Positions 17,696 through 26,088 of a stretch of 64,000 nt of DNA are shown piece by piece. How positions within the stretch are numbered: the stretch's first letter is position 1; each line of letters opens with the position of its first letter. Position numbers and translations under genes: made by a program. The DNA comes from Vibrio chagasii (GTDB lineage Bacteria > Pseudomonadota > Gammaproteobacteria > Enterobacterales > Vibrionaceae). The stretch covers positions 1,922,001 to 1,986,000 of the forward strand of contig NZ_AP025465.1 in assembly GCF_024347355.1 (NCBI RefSeq), written 5' to 3'. The notes under the pieces were generated by a model. The model made no database searches. It had not been told where the DNA came from and saw nothing but the letters and a program-made list of their open reading frames with translations.

Positions 17696-17941
17696 TTAGC
17701 TGTTTGACTGATGTCCAGTCTTCTTGGCTAGCTTTTGCATAGCCTCGGCGAACGTTGTTGTTCCACCTTTCGCCTTAACTTGCACAACCTTGTAACCCAT
17801 GTTTTCTAGCGCTTGCCGCTCTGCCAATACTGCTTGGTCGTCTTGTTGGCTACCTTGAGCTGGCTGATGAATGTAACACCCTTCTAGTTGTCCATCTTCG
17901 ACCAATTGGTGGTGTTTCAGTGCTTGGATATCAAAATTCAT
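17696..17941 (-). CDS. Small conserved-looking hypothetical protein
   Basis: An 81-residue, charged, soluble protein with no motif I know. It begins M-N-F-D-I-Q-A-L-K-H and contains a helical middle (Q-A-V-L-A-E-R-Q-A-L-E-N-M-G-Y) and a strand-like V-V-Q-V-K-A-K-G-G-T-T-T. This could form a small alpha/beta domain. It lies just upstream of the pterin operon on the same strand, but a stem-loop separates them. Codon use looks like its neighbours. Confidence 0.55.
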   Translation of the reverse strand: MNFDIQALKHHQLVEDGQLEGCYIHQPAQGSQQDDQAVLAERQALENMGYKVVQVKAKGGTTTFAEAMQKLAKKTGHQSNS

Positions 17942-18085
17942 AAGTCAGTCTTTTCATTTAAATTGGAAGTCTATCTGGCAAAAGCCACCAGCATTTTTCA
18001 TGTTGTCATTTGTACCATAAGGTACTTTATACATGAAGAACGAATCGAATGACCAAAACGCTTACTCATACAACTAGGCGTTGTC

Positions 18086-18526
18086 TTATATTTCGGAGCT
18101 CAAGGTTAAAACTTCGCTAGTAAACAACTCTCTTAACCACTGATTGACGATGTCATCATTCCGATTGCTGTGCCAGTAAACACTGAGTGAAGGCTTGATG
18201 TATTCAAAAGGAATCTCTAGAAGCTTAATTCTATCCTTACAGAGGTCAGCACTACCGTGAGGTTGGTGGTAACAGTATAACCGCGCCTTTAGTTTAATGC
18301 TTCAAACAATTAACTTCGTTCCACCGGATTAACCTTGACATCAACAGTGGATCAGTAAGTTTAAGTGCCCGATCAAAGTAATAGATTTGCTCAGCTAAAA
18401 TCCCTTTAGGTCTAGGTTTTTATGTAGGAAGTGTTTGACGCGAGGAAGACGCCATAACGTTGTTCAGTGAGGAGTGGATTGATCTTAAAAATAACGTAGT
18501 GCGCAGATCAGATCATCTCATCGCGC
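18086..18526 (-). pseudogene. Remnant of a LysR-type regulator (effector domain only)
   Basis: No open frame survives, but three frames in succession spell a plausible LysR effector domain on the minus strand. The pieces are P-L-L-T-E-Q-R-Y-G-V-F-L (about 18450-18480), then I-L-A-E-Q-I-Y-Y-F-D-R-A (about 18385-18420), then L-C-K-D-R-I-K-L-L-E-I-P-F-E-Y-I, ending V-L-T-L-S-S-E-I before the stop at 18086. At least two frameshifts and one in-frame stop separate them. The N-terminal DNA-binding domain is not found upstream. It is a dead gene, possibly a former regulator of a neighbour. Confidence 0.7.
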
Positions 18527-18957
18527 TAGTAATTAAGGGAGTCGAATTATACCGAAAACTATCTCTTCCGAAATACGGCCGAAACTATAGTAGATATAGT
18601 GAAATCCTATAACTCTTCTTGACGTGTACCTCTTAATATTATTCCTACCTACCCACATCTGTTCTTAATTCGGTCGTTTAGGGGCCAATTCAAAATCAGT
18701 ACTGAAAACATACCTTCATTACAAAAAAATATACAAATAGATAATAGTATTGTCATTTAACTATTGATTGGTTTATAAAAATTAAAATATCAAGTTGGCT
18801 TTATATAAATTTTACAACAATCAATAAAACTGAGATCTTGTGCTAAATACCGATACAGAAATCACTAACTAAGTTTTAAACATATTCACCTTATTGATAG
18901 GTTAATCCTGTAGGGCAATTGCTCTATTAATGATAAAAATTAAAATAAGGATTATTT
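18527..18957. other. AT-rich intergenic region upstream of the secreted DUF3103-like gene
   Basis: No gene seen. CCGAAA-type short repeats occur near 18552-18590. The rest is AT-rich and should include the promoter of the plus-strand gene starting at 18958. Confidence 0.4.
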
Positions 18958-20184
18958 ATGAGACCATCTTTTACAATCAGTATGGTACTTGCGACGACAG
19001 TAGTTGGCTTTCAGTCTTATGCAAACAATATCGATACACCACACTCTCTTACTGACTCTATTGCTGTTGCAAAGAATGTCGCTGCACAAAAGCAATCACT
19101 AGCGTTACAAATAAGTGCTCGCTACATTGACATTGAGTCTTCTCTAAAAAAGCAAATCAGCGAAAAAAGTTTATCGACGCCATTAGACACACTGAACTCG
19201 GCTCAACCCTACTCTGCCTTTTCAAGCAAGATGCACAAAGCCGATCTTAGCTATCGTAAGATGAAAGGGATCGACGACTTCAGTGATTCTGTCTTAGAAA
19301 TTAGGATGGCTGATGAAGCCATGGTTGAAGCCTGGAAAAATGGAGAAAGCCCACTGTTTGCTTACGAACCATCGGGCGATGATTCAAATTGGCAATACAT
19401 CGAAGCTTACGATGTGTATGGGCAAGTTCATGAATTAGACGTGTACCAAATGCCCGATGTTCCGGTATTTGTGATCGACAGCAATGGTGCCGAAGAACTC
19501 AAGGCTGGGTTGATGACCATGCAAGCTGAAATGCAAAAACAAGGTACAGACACACAACTTAACTCAGGCAGCAACAGTGCTAGCAGCAAGCACAAAGAAC
19601 CTCAAAAGCAGACGCTATTTAACAGTGATGCGCGCTCTTTAGCTGAATCGGAGCCTGAAGAGTTGAATACCACTCAGTTAACCAAGATTCGCTTAGCCAT
19701 CGATAGAGAACCGTGGATCTCAGGCAAAGCGGAAATCTACGCTATCGTCACTGGAGTAGATTCAAGTCGTATAGCTCCACAAATCGACTTAATTGAGATG
19801 CCTTACTTAGACTACGACAAACAGACTTACTATCCGAGCCAAAGCATCATCTTCTGGCCTCGTTACCGCTGGGGGGCTGCAGACATGATCTTGATGGAAC
19901 ATGATGATGGTACCAACTATAAAGACCTAGCGAAGCTGCTGGTGCAAGCCGCTGAAGAGATTTTGAAAATGATTCCAGACCCAGAAGTACAGGGTTATAC
20001 GATCATTCCTCAGATCACCAGTAAAATCATTGAGCTGATCCCAAACAATGTGTTGGTTAATGACGATGATTTTGTGGACGTCTACTACACCTTAATGCAA
20101 AACACTCCTTATATTGACCGTCCTGGAGCAGGTGGTAATGCTGTAGCTTCTTTCACTCCTATCACGATATTGCCAACAGAATAA
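18958..20184 (+). CDS. Secreted protein of unknown function (DUF3103-like)
   Basis: A 408-residue exported protein with a clear signal peptide (M-R-P-S-F-T-I-S-M-V-L-A-T-T, cleavage near S-Y-A-N). The N-terminal 150 residues are helical. A Ser/Asn/Lys-rich linker lies around 200-225. The C-terminal domain contains R-E-P-W-I-S-G-K-A-E-I-Y-A, I-I-F-W-P-R-Y-R-W-G and M-E-H-D-D-G-T-N-Y, and ends in a strand-rich tail. The pattern resembles DUF3103 as I remember it, a family with no proven activity. An AAGGA ribosome site precedes the ATG. It is monocistronic, with a strong terminator 23 bp past the stop. Confidence 0.65.
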   Translation: MRPSFTISMVLATTVVGFQSYANNIDTPHSLTDSIAVAKNVAAQKQSLALQISARYIDIESSLKKQISEKSLSTPLDTLNSAQPYSAFSSKMHKADLSYRKMKGIDDFSDSVLEIRMADEAMVEAWKNGESPLFAYEPSGDDSNWQYIEAYDVYGQVHELDVYQMPDVPVFVIDSNGAEELKAGLMTMQAEMQKQGTDTQLNSGSNSASSKHKEPQKQTLFNSDARSLAESEPEELNTTQLTKIRLAIDREPWISGKAEIYAIVTGVDSSRIAPQIDLIEMPYLDYDKQTYYPSQSIIFWPRYRWGAADMILMEHDDGTNYKDLAKLLVQAAEEILKMIPDPEVQGYTIIPQITSKIIELIPNNVLVNDDDFVDVYYTLMQNTPYIDRPGAGGNAVASFTPITILPTE

Positions 20185-20206
20185 TGCGAGACTCTTAAAA
20201 CTGAAT

Positions 20207-20240
20207 AAAGCGCATAGGCCTTTGTCTATGCGCTTTAAGT
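20207..20240. terminator. Bidirectional intrinsic terminator
   Basis: AAAGCGCATAG (20207-20217) pairs perfectly with CTATGCGCTTT (20226-20236), between convergent genes. Confidence 0.85.
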
Positions 20241-20248
20241 CTTGTTAC

Positions 20249-20545
20249 TTAGAGAGAGTAATCAAACACGATGATGTCATCCAATAGCGGACGAAATACC
20301 TCTTTCAGTGCATCGTGCTCTGGATGTGGTAGATAGTTTTGTCGCCCCGCTTCATCGGCAAACGTCATCAACACAGAATGACTATAACCTTGGTTCTTGT
20401 TCTCTGGACTATCATTTAGCCCCCACTCTACTGAAGTTACACCTTCAACCTTACTTGGCATTGCTTCAAACAGCGCCTTTAGCTTTTCAACCTCTGAAAG
20501 CTCCGCATGTTCTTTGAATTTGATCAGTAAAATATGACGTATCAT
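20249..20545 (-). CDS. Dabb (stress-responsive alpha/beta-barrel) domain protein
   Basis: A 98-residue protein of the dimeric ferredoxin-like Dabb family: it begins M-I-R-H-I-L-L-I-K-F-K, contains V-E-W-G-L-N and G-Y-S-H-S-V-L-M-T-F, and has the typical Y-L-P-H-P-E-H motif before a C-terminal D-Y-S-L. I start it at the ATG at 20545, where AAGGAAGAG provides the ribosome site; an in-frame start seven codons upstream is weaker. Family members are small stress-induced or catabolic accessory proteins; the substrate here is unknown. It ends opposite a shared terminator. Confidence 0.85.
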   Translation of the reverse strand: MIRHILLIKFKEHAELSEVEKLKALFEAMPSKVEGVTSVEWGLNDSPENKNQGYSHSVLMTFADEAGRQNYLPHPEHDALKEVFRPLLDDIIVFDYSL

Positions 20546-20670
20546 CTGCTCTTCCTTTCCACGCATTATCTAATGCAGCAAAACCTTTAACAGTGAACAA
20601 AATGCCACACGTCACACACCATGCCAAGGCTTGTTAGTTACTAGTCTGCCATTAGAAGATTCCCATAACG

Positions 20671-20702
20671 AAAAATGCTGCCCCCTAAGGCACAGCATTT
20701 TT
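20671..20702 (-). terminator. Intrinsic terminator
   Basis: AAAAATGCTG (20671-20680) pairs with CAGCATTTTT (20693-20702), 45 bp after the stop of the minus-strand gene at 20747. It has a T-run on both strands. Confidence 0.85.
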
Positions 20703-20746
20703 ATGGCAATGGTAGAACGTTCAAAGTGGTAAGCACACTTTAAAAA

Positions 20747-20986
20747 TTAGTCACGGCGACCTGTAAGCTTAATCGCTTGGTTTTTATCAACGTTCTTTTG
20801 GAATTGGATTCCGCCATTAGAAGCTTCGTTTCTTCCTTCAAGCACTAAGTCTGACTCTACACGCTCTGCCTTCACTTGATTGCCTTCGCTTCTTGTCATA
20901 TCGATAGTGCCGGTATGTGTACCGTTAGCAGCAAAAGCAGTGTTCATTGAAAGTGCCATCAAGCCAAGTGCAAGTAACTTATTCAT
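20747..20986 (-). CDS. Small secreted hypothetical protein
   Basis: A 79-residue protein with a textbook signal peptide (M-N-K-L-L-A-L-G-L-M-A-L-S-M-N-T-A-F-A). The mature part is about 60 residues, polar, without cysteine, and contains T-H-T-G-T-I-D-M-T-R-S and a basic end. It is followed by its own terminator and stands alone. An AGGTGATG ribosome site precedes the ATG. I do not recognise the family. Confidence 0.65.
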   Translation of the reverse strand: MNKLLALGLMALSMNTAFAANGTHTGTIDMTRSEGNQVKAERVESDLVLEGRNEASNGGIQFQKNVDKNQAIKLTGRRD

Positions 20987-21242
20987 ACATCACCTCGTTG
21001 TATTTCTAATTATCTGTTCGTCTAATATCTGTGTTGCTTTGTTGAGGTAACTTTAACGACTGAGAGATAACGACACGAGGAAAAGCGAGATTTACCAAAT
21101 GGAAAATCAAAGGATTAGCGATCTTCTGACGTTGTCCTGTCTTAGAAGTTGTGCATTGCCACTATGCTATTAGAGTCACATGATTTCTGGCGGCTTAGCG
21201 CACAGAGATTGCTGCCTATAAAAGGAATGATTTGGAGAGCCT

Positions 21243-22103
21243 ATGGACATCAACCTCGATATTCAAAATATCCTCGTCATCAAGCGGATGTATGAACTTC
21301 GTAATGTAGGACTGGTAGCAGAGTCGCTAGGAAAAACTTCTGGAGCGATCAGTAAGAACCTTTCAAAGTTAAAAACCCAACTTAACGATCCACTGTTTAT
21401 TCAAACCAAACACGGCTTCGAACCCACGACCTTTGTTGAAAATAACATCAGCAACTTCGAGCAGATACTGAGCAGCATCGAGGCCATCAAACATCAAGAC
21501 TTCTCTCCAGAATCTTATCGAGGCACGATCAAAATCTACGCGAACACGCTGTTTTGGGAACGTTTTGGATCCAAACTCTACTTCGCTCTCAGCAAAGAAG
21601 CCCCGAATGCTCACTACTCATTCCTACGATGGGGAAGCAGCAATGCTAGAAACCAACTCATAGACGGCGAAGAGGCGATAGCGGTGCACTACTTTGATGA
21701 AACCTTACCGCAGTCGATTTCTCAAATGGACTTCGGAAAAGGAAAAGTGGTGTTCTTTGTAAGAGAGGACCACCCAGCGAAAGACTTTGAATCGCTCGCC
21801 AACTATCCGACGGTTCTATTTAAAACACCTGGATGGAATGACAATAAGTACCCAATTCTGGAGCGTCTCAGAAACATTGGCTTTGAAATAAACCCTAGAG
21901 CAGATATCGATCACCCTGCGATGATTCACGATATCATACTCAATTCAGACTATTTTGGAATTACGCTCAGTGGCAGCGTCCCAGAAGGCTGCCGTAGTAT
22001 GGAACTACCTGAAAAACTCACTTTCGATGTGCGCTATGTGATGAGCTGTCGTCGTTCACAAAAAGAGGCACCATTAAATCAGTGGCTATTCCAAAAACTA
22101 TAA
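21243..22103 (+). CDS. LysR-family transcriptional regulator
   Basis: A 286-residue regulator. The N-terminal winged helix-turn-helix covers residues about 8-65 (R-N-V-G-L-V-A-E-S-L-G-K-T-S-G-A-I-S-K-N-L-S-K-L). A linker and the two-lobed effector domain follow, with P-V-F-F-V-R-E-D-H-P-type segments. Length is slightly below the family norm. GGAGAG precedes the ATG. It is transcribed divergently from the small secreted gene at 20747-20986, which LysR convention makes a possible target, and convergently with tnaA. The inducer is unknown. Confidence 0.88.
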   Translation: MDINLDIQNILVIKRMYELRNVGLVAESLGKTSGAISKNLSKLKTQLNDPLFIQTKHGFEPTTFVENNISNFEQILSSIEAIKHQDFSPESYRGTIKIYANTLFWERFGSKLYFALSKEAPNAHYSFLRWGSSNARNQLIDGEEAIAVHYFDETLPQSISQMDFGKGKVVFFVREDHPAKDFESLANYPTVLFKTPGWNDNKYPILERLRNIGFEINPRADIDHPAMIHDIILNSDYFGITLSGSVPEGCRSMELPEKLTFDVRYVMSCRRSQKEAPLNQWLFQKL

Positions 22104-22194
22104 GCGACCCTAAAAAACAAACAAGCCTAGCCTCTACCTATTTCGTCTCAAACTTAACCAAAGGTACCATTTGCCTACTTCTCCCCAAAAAACA

Positions 22195-22215
22195 AAAGGC
22201 TCCAAAGGAGCCTTT
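22195..22215. terminator. Bidirectional terminator between lysR and tnaA
   Basis: AAAGGCTCC (22195-22203) pairs with GGAGCCTTT (22207-22215) between two convergent genes. Confidence 0.85.
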
Positions 22216-22253
22216 AATTATGGTTCTGATGACTATTCGCTTATATTTTTATT

Positions 22254-23726
22254 TTAAAATGCTTCTTCGAGCGTTGGTTGACTCTTTTTTTCAGCTTGAT
22301 TCTCATAGGTTTCCACCTCTTTCAAACGCGCAGTGAAATGCCTTAGTACTGGTGGTTCATAAACAAAATCGAGCCCTTTCACTTTGCTCGCGTTCTCTTT
22401 TACTTTTTCGAACGCTTCAATAATGAAGTCCATATGCGTTTGAGTGTAAGTCGCGCGTGGAATGGTTAGGCGCAATAGCTCAGCAGGACATGGATGCTGC
22501 TCACCTGTTGCTGGGTCTCGCCCTTGCAGCAATGAACCAATCTCAACGGCTCGAATTCCCGCTACTTTGTATAGCTCACACGCTAAAGCATGGGCTGGGA
22601 ACTGACCCGCCGGAATGTGTGGAAGCAGTTTACCCGCATCAACAAACGCAGCATGGCCGCCCGCTTGTTGGCACACAACGCCAATCGCTTCTAAACCATC
22701 AACCAGGTATTGCACCTGACCGATGCGGTACTCCAACCAATCTTGGCGCATGCCGTCGTATAACCCAACCGCAAGGCGCTCCATAGCACCGCCCTCTAAG
22801 CCACCATAGGTTGGGAAGCCCTCTTGAACCACACACAAAGTCCGACACTCTGTGTACACATCCATGAATGAGTCGTCTTTAAAGCACAACAAACCGCCCA
22901 TTTGCACCATTGCATCTTTCTTAGCTGACATCGCCAAACCATCTGCGTACTTATAAGATTCGCGAGTGATTTGTTCGATGGTCCAATCTTGATAACCCGG
23001 TTCACGCTGCTGAATAAAGTAAGCATTTTCAGCGTAGCGAGCCGAGTCCATGATGACGGGGATATCGTACTTGTGCGCGATTTCGTACACAGCTTTCAGG
23101 TTAGCGATAGACACAGGCTGTCCACCAGCCGAATTACAGGTAATGGTACTCACAATGTAAGGGACGTTTGCAGCCCCCGCTTCCAAGATCGCTTGTTCAA
23201 GCTTCTCGATATCGAAGTTACCTTTAAAATCAGCATTCACAGAGGTATCAAACGCTTCTTTGGTATAGACGTTTTTCGCCACGCAGCAGTTCACTTGAGT
23301 GTGGCCTTGTGTGGTATCGAAGAAGTAGTTCGACAAAGCGACCATTTTGCTGCGATCGAGCCCCTTTTCAATTTCACGCTTCTTAATCAGAACAGGGATG
23401 TAAATCTGCTCAGCGCCGCGACCTTGGTGAGTAGGAATAGTCAGCTCATAACCGAAGATATCTTTCACCGCGTTCGACAGTGCGTAGTAACTGCGACTGC
23501 CACTGTAGGCTTCATCACCCATCAACATCGCTGCTTGCATACGTTGTGTGATTGAGCCGGTACCGCTGTCTGTCAGCAAATCGATGAACACATCATCACT
23601 GTCGAGTAAAAATGGGTTCATTCCCGCTTCGACAATGGCTTGCTCACGGTAAGCGTAGGTGGTTCTTTTTACTGGCTCTACAACACGAATACGAAACGGT
23701 TCTGGTAGATGTTTGAAATTTTCCAT
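22254..23726 (-). CDS. tnaA: Tryptophanase
   Basis: Pyridoxal-phosphate enzyme that splits tryptophan into indole, pyruvate and ammonia, making indole as a signal. I start at the ATG at 23726 (490 residues), which matches the E. coli start [10 protein letters not shown]; six further codons upstream are unlikely. The protein is close to E. coli TnaA throughout: [18 protein letters not shown], and the cofactor lysine in M-S-A-K-K-D-A (about residue 270). [10 protein letters not shown] is present as well. No tnaB permease follows; the gene ends at a terminator. Upstream is a leader of about 300 nt with a TnaC-like peptide. Confidence 0.96.
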   Translation of the reverse strand: MENFKHLPEPFRIRVVEPVKRTTYAYREQAIVEAGMNPFLLDSDDVFIDLLTDSGTGSITQRMQAAMLMGDEAYSGSRSYYALSNAVKDIFGYELTIPTHQGRGAEQIYIPVLIKKREIEKGLDRSKMVALSNYFFDTTQGHTQVNCCVAKNVYTKEAFDTSVNADFKGNFDIEKLEQAILEAGAANVPYIVSTITCNSAGGQPVSIANLKAVYEIAHKYDIPVIMDSARYAENAYFIQQREPGYQDWTIEQITRESYKYADGLAMSAKKDAMVQMGGLLCFKDDSFMDVYTECRTLCVVQEGFPTYGGLEGGAMERLAVGLYDGMRQDWLEYRIGQVQYLVDGLEAIGVVCQQAGGHAAFVDAGKLLPHIPAGQFPAHALACELYKVAGIRAVEIGSLLQGRDPATGEQHPCPAELLRLTIPRATYTQTHMDFIIEAFEKVKENASKVKGLDFVYEPPVLRHFTARLKEVETYENQAEKKSQPTLEEAF

Positions 23727-24052
23727 AATAATACCTTTCAACAAATTCAGCTTAGGGAGAAGAAGCCAAATTCATTATTTTTAGATGTCACGAGTCATCA
23801 CTATTAATTTTATTTTCACGAACTATCACACTCGTGATAATTACTATAAAAATTAATAGCTAGAAATAAATTATTAAATCAATAATGTATTGATTAGGAT
23901 CCAATTAATAATGACCAAGAGCTAAATAACAACTGCATGAAACTAACAACTAATGTATTAGTGACCGCATTGCTTAGCGCATTAGTCAAAGACAAAACTA
24001 ATCGGATTGGCAAAGCTCAAAGGCTCCGCTGGCGCGTGACGCCCAGAGGGTA
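23727..24052 (-). promoter_or_regulatory. tnaC-tnaA leader spacer (putative Rho-dependent attenuator)
   Basis: About 325 nt between the putative tnaC stop and tnaA. On the minus strand it holds GGAGCC and then CCAATCCGATTAG roughly 50 nt after the tnaC stop. This mirrors the AGAGCC and CCAAACCGATTAG that I recall after E. coli tnaC, where Rho loading and pausing occur. A GC-rich stem (CTGGCG...CGCCCAG, 24030-24047 region) precedes it. Control by tryptophan-induced ribosome stalling is inferred. Confidence 0.6.
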
Positions 24053-24151
24053 CTACTCTGAAGAAAGGTGGAAAGAGAGCTGATGATCTAAAGTATACCA
24101 AGCTAACAGGGTTAGCCATGTTGTTGATTGCCATTTCAGATACATGTTCAC
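24053..24151 (-). CDS. tnaC: Candidate TnaC leader peptide
   Basis: A 32-codon frame on the minus strand begins at a GTG (24151) with AGGG seven bases upstream; an in-frame ATG two codons later is the alternative. The product is rich in Trp (residues 7, 12 and 18) and contains A-W-Y-T-L-D, matching the invariant W-x-x-x-D of TnaC peptides (W12 and D16 in E. coli). It ends about 325 nt before tnaA with conserved leader sequence following. The proline that ends E. coli TnaC is absent: the peptide finishes L-S-F-H-L-S-S-E. That is a real difference and the main doubt. Too short for routine gene finders. Confidence 0.6.
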   Translation of the reverse strand: MNMYLKWQSTTWLTLLAWYTLDHQLSFHLSSE

Positions 24152-24233
24152 AATATATCCCTACGTTGAAATCAAGGTGATCCGAAATTTAAATATAGTG
24201 CAATTATTTTATAAATAAAGACGAATAAATCAT

Positions 24234-24255
24234 AAATGTGATCAATATTTAGAAT
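24234..24255. promoter_or_regulatory. Possible CRP site upstream of tnaC
   Basis: AAATGTGATC matches the left half of the CRP consensus exactly; the right half is poor. It is about 85-105 bp before the tnaC start, where catabolite control of tna would be expected. Confidence 0.3.
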
Positions 24256-24388
24256 CATAATTTTATGTTTTATTGTCTGATATCACACTATCATGAATTC
24301 GACTTAATGCACTATTATACTAGTTCATTATTTTGAAAGTAATAATAAGTTCAAGGGACAAAAGTTCATAAATATAAAAGAAATGGTT

Positions 24389-24428
24389 TACCAAAGAGAT
24401 ATTTAGGCTTACGAATATCGCTTTGGTA
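24389..24428 (-). terminator. Terminator of the GTPase operon
   Basis: TACCAAAG...CTTTGGTA arms (24389-24396, 24421-24428), with a further AGATATT/AATATCG extension, lie 8 bp past the GTPase stop on the minus strand and are followed by a T-rich run. Confidence 0.7.
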
Positions 24429-24435
24429 TTGTTGG

Positions 24436-26088
24436 TTATTTTTTCTTGGTGACTTGTTTTATCGCCATCTCAGCCAGCTTAGGGGTCGCGGCTTTCAAAG
24501 CACTCGGAGCAACCTTCTTGCCTGCTTTCATGGCTTTATTAAGCTGGCCTTTTACCGAAGTTCCTCTGTTGATAGCTTCGAGACGCTGACGATTTCTCTG
24601 CACGTTATTGGCATCTGCAATGTGCTCTATTAGCGTCTGTTTCAAAGCCTCTAAACCAAACTGTACCTTTTCAGGTGCAATCGCTAGTGGTAAAGCAATA
24701 TCAGGCTTCAGAAGTGTTTGATTGTATTCAAGGGCCTGAGCAATGATCTTAGCTTTTGCCGAGGTTGGATTCTCCAAATCGTAAGGTGGCTGCCACTCTT
24801 CCGCAGGCTTTAACCGATCGACTTGGTTAACCACGGTGATCACAATTGGCTGCTTGCGCGAAATGTTCTTGGGATCATCATAAAACGCATCAAACTTATC
24901 TTTAAGCTGCTTGTCCAGTTCACGAGCAGACTGATTCGCTTTAAGTACCCATAACACCACATCAGCTTGAGTCATCTCTTTAAGCATCACAGCTTCGGTT
25001 TTGGCATCGCCATCCAACCCTTGAAGATCAACCACTCTCACATCGTTGTCATCTACAAATGCGTTGTAAACCGTAGAGCTGTCCGTTGATGGTAGAACAT
25101 CCACCTCGGCAACCATTTCCTCTTTGAGAGCATTGATAATCGATGATTTACCAGAGCTCGTTTGCCCGACCAGTACAATCCTCACTGGTTCTAATTCACG
25201 AGCGAAACGCTTCTCGTCGACCTCTGAAACATCAGACGCTTTTAACGCTTCATCTTCAATACTGAAACGCCCACTGTATAAATCGATCGCAACGGCTGCC
25301 ACTTCATCGAGCAAGGCTTGTTTCGCTGCATATTGCATGTCATCCACAACGCCCTTTGTCATAGAAGCTGTCGCTTGCTCACGACCTAAGTCAGAAATAA
25401 CCTTCAATGGATTCAAATACAGGTTTTTAAGGTGATTCCCCCAAATCGCCGCTTTGAAGATCTTCTGCCCCAACTCACCATATTTATCATAGGCTTCGTA
25501 GCCCGCCTTGATGTAAGAAACCTTTAGGTATTCGATGCCCGGTATGTGCTCTTTTACCACCACTTTGTAACGATGGCTTACCTCTTCAAACAGCTTAAGT
25601 CCTTCTGGAATTGAAAAATCGAGCGACTTCTTACCAAATTTTTGGGCGACGAATTCCAGCACCTGCAAACCGGTTTGGTCTAGATTGCCCCACTCAATAT
25701 GATCAACTAATTGTTGACGAACGTAATATTTCGATTCATTCCAAATCGACAGTTCAGCTTGAGACCATTCATTCGAGGCTTTGACCAACGCATCGTCGAT
25801 GTTGTGATTCGATGACTCAGTTCTAGCTTCATCTGTTGTATTTTTTTCCGCATCACTATTGGTTGAATTGCGTGACGAACGGCTAGAGATGTATAACGGA
25901 ATAGTGAACAGCAAGGTACTCACAGCAATAGCTATCGACAGTTCCAGTAGATAGCCATACTTGATTGCCAAGAACAGACCAAAGCCCATCATGATGATGC
26001 TCGGAAAGATCGCCGAAATCAGAGCGATGCCCCACCGCCCGCTCGACAACACAGCGAGCAATCTAAATAAGTTCTTAATTTTCTTCAT
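24436..26088 (-). CDS. Membrane-anchored dynamin-like GTPase
   Basis: A 550-residue protein. Two adjacent hydrophobic segments (about residues 18-40 and 46-66) anchor it in the inner membrane. A helical region of about 230 residues comes next, then a GTPase domain: P-loop G-Q-T-S-S-G-K-S-S near residue 305, switch Asp-Gly in D-L-Q-G-L-D-G, and N-Q-V-D-R-L in place of the N-K-x-D box. The basic C-terminus ends K-Q-V-T-K-K-K. It overlaps the upstream GTPase gene by 14 bp, so the two are coupled. Paired GTPases with helical regions recall bacterial dynamin pairs and the YfjP/YeeP group; the process served is unknown. Confidence 0.75.
   Translation of the reverse strand: MKKIKNLFRLLAVLSSGRWGIALISAIFPSIIMMGFGLFLAIKYGYLLELSIAIAVSTLLFTIPLYISSRSSRNSTNSDAEKNTTDEARTESSNHNIDDALVKASNEWSQAELSIWNESKYYVRQQLVDHIEWGNLDQTGLQVLEFVAQKFGKKSLDFSIPEGLKLFEEVSHRYKVVVKEHIPGIEYLKVSYIKAGYEAYDKYGELGQKIFKAAIWGNHLKNLYLNPLKVISDLGREQATASMTKGVVDDMQYAAKQALLDEVAAVAIDLYSGRFSIEDEALKASDVSEVDEKRFARELEPVRIVLVGQTSSGKSSIINALKEEMVAEVDVLPSTDSSTVYNAFVDDNDVRVVDLQGLDGDAKTEAVMLKEMTQADVVLWVLKANQSARELDKQLKDKFDAFYDDPKNISRKQPIVITVVNQVDRLKPAEEWQPPYDLENPTSAKAKIIAQALEYNQTLLKPDIALPLAIAPEKVQFGLEALKQTLIEHIADANNVQRNRQRLEAINRGTSVKGQLNKAMKAGKKVAPSALKAATPKLAEMAIKQVTKKK

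Noticed and set aside
23982..24119. 45-codon ATG frame in the tnaA leader ending F-A-N-P-I-S-F-V-F-D
   Set aside because: No ribosome site and no tryptophan codon, and it overlaps the better TnaC candidate in another frame; the conserved leader RNA explains its openness.
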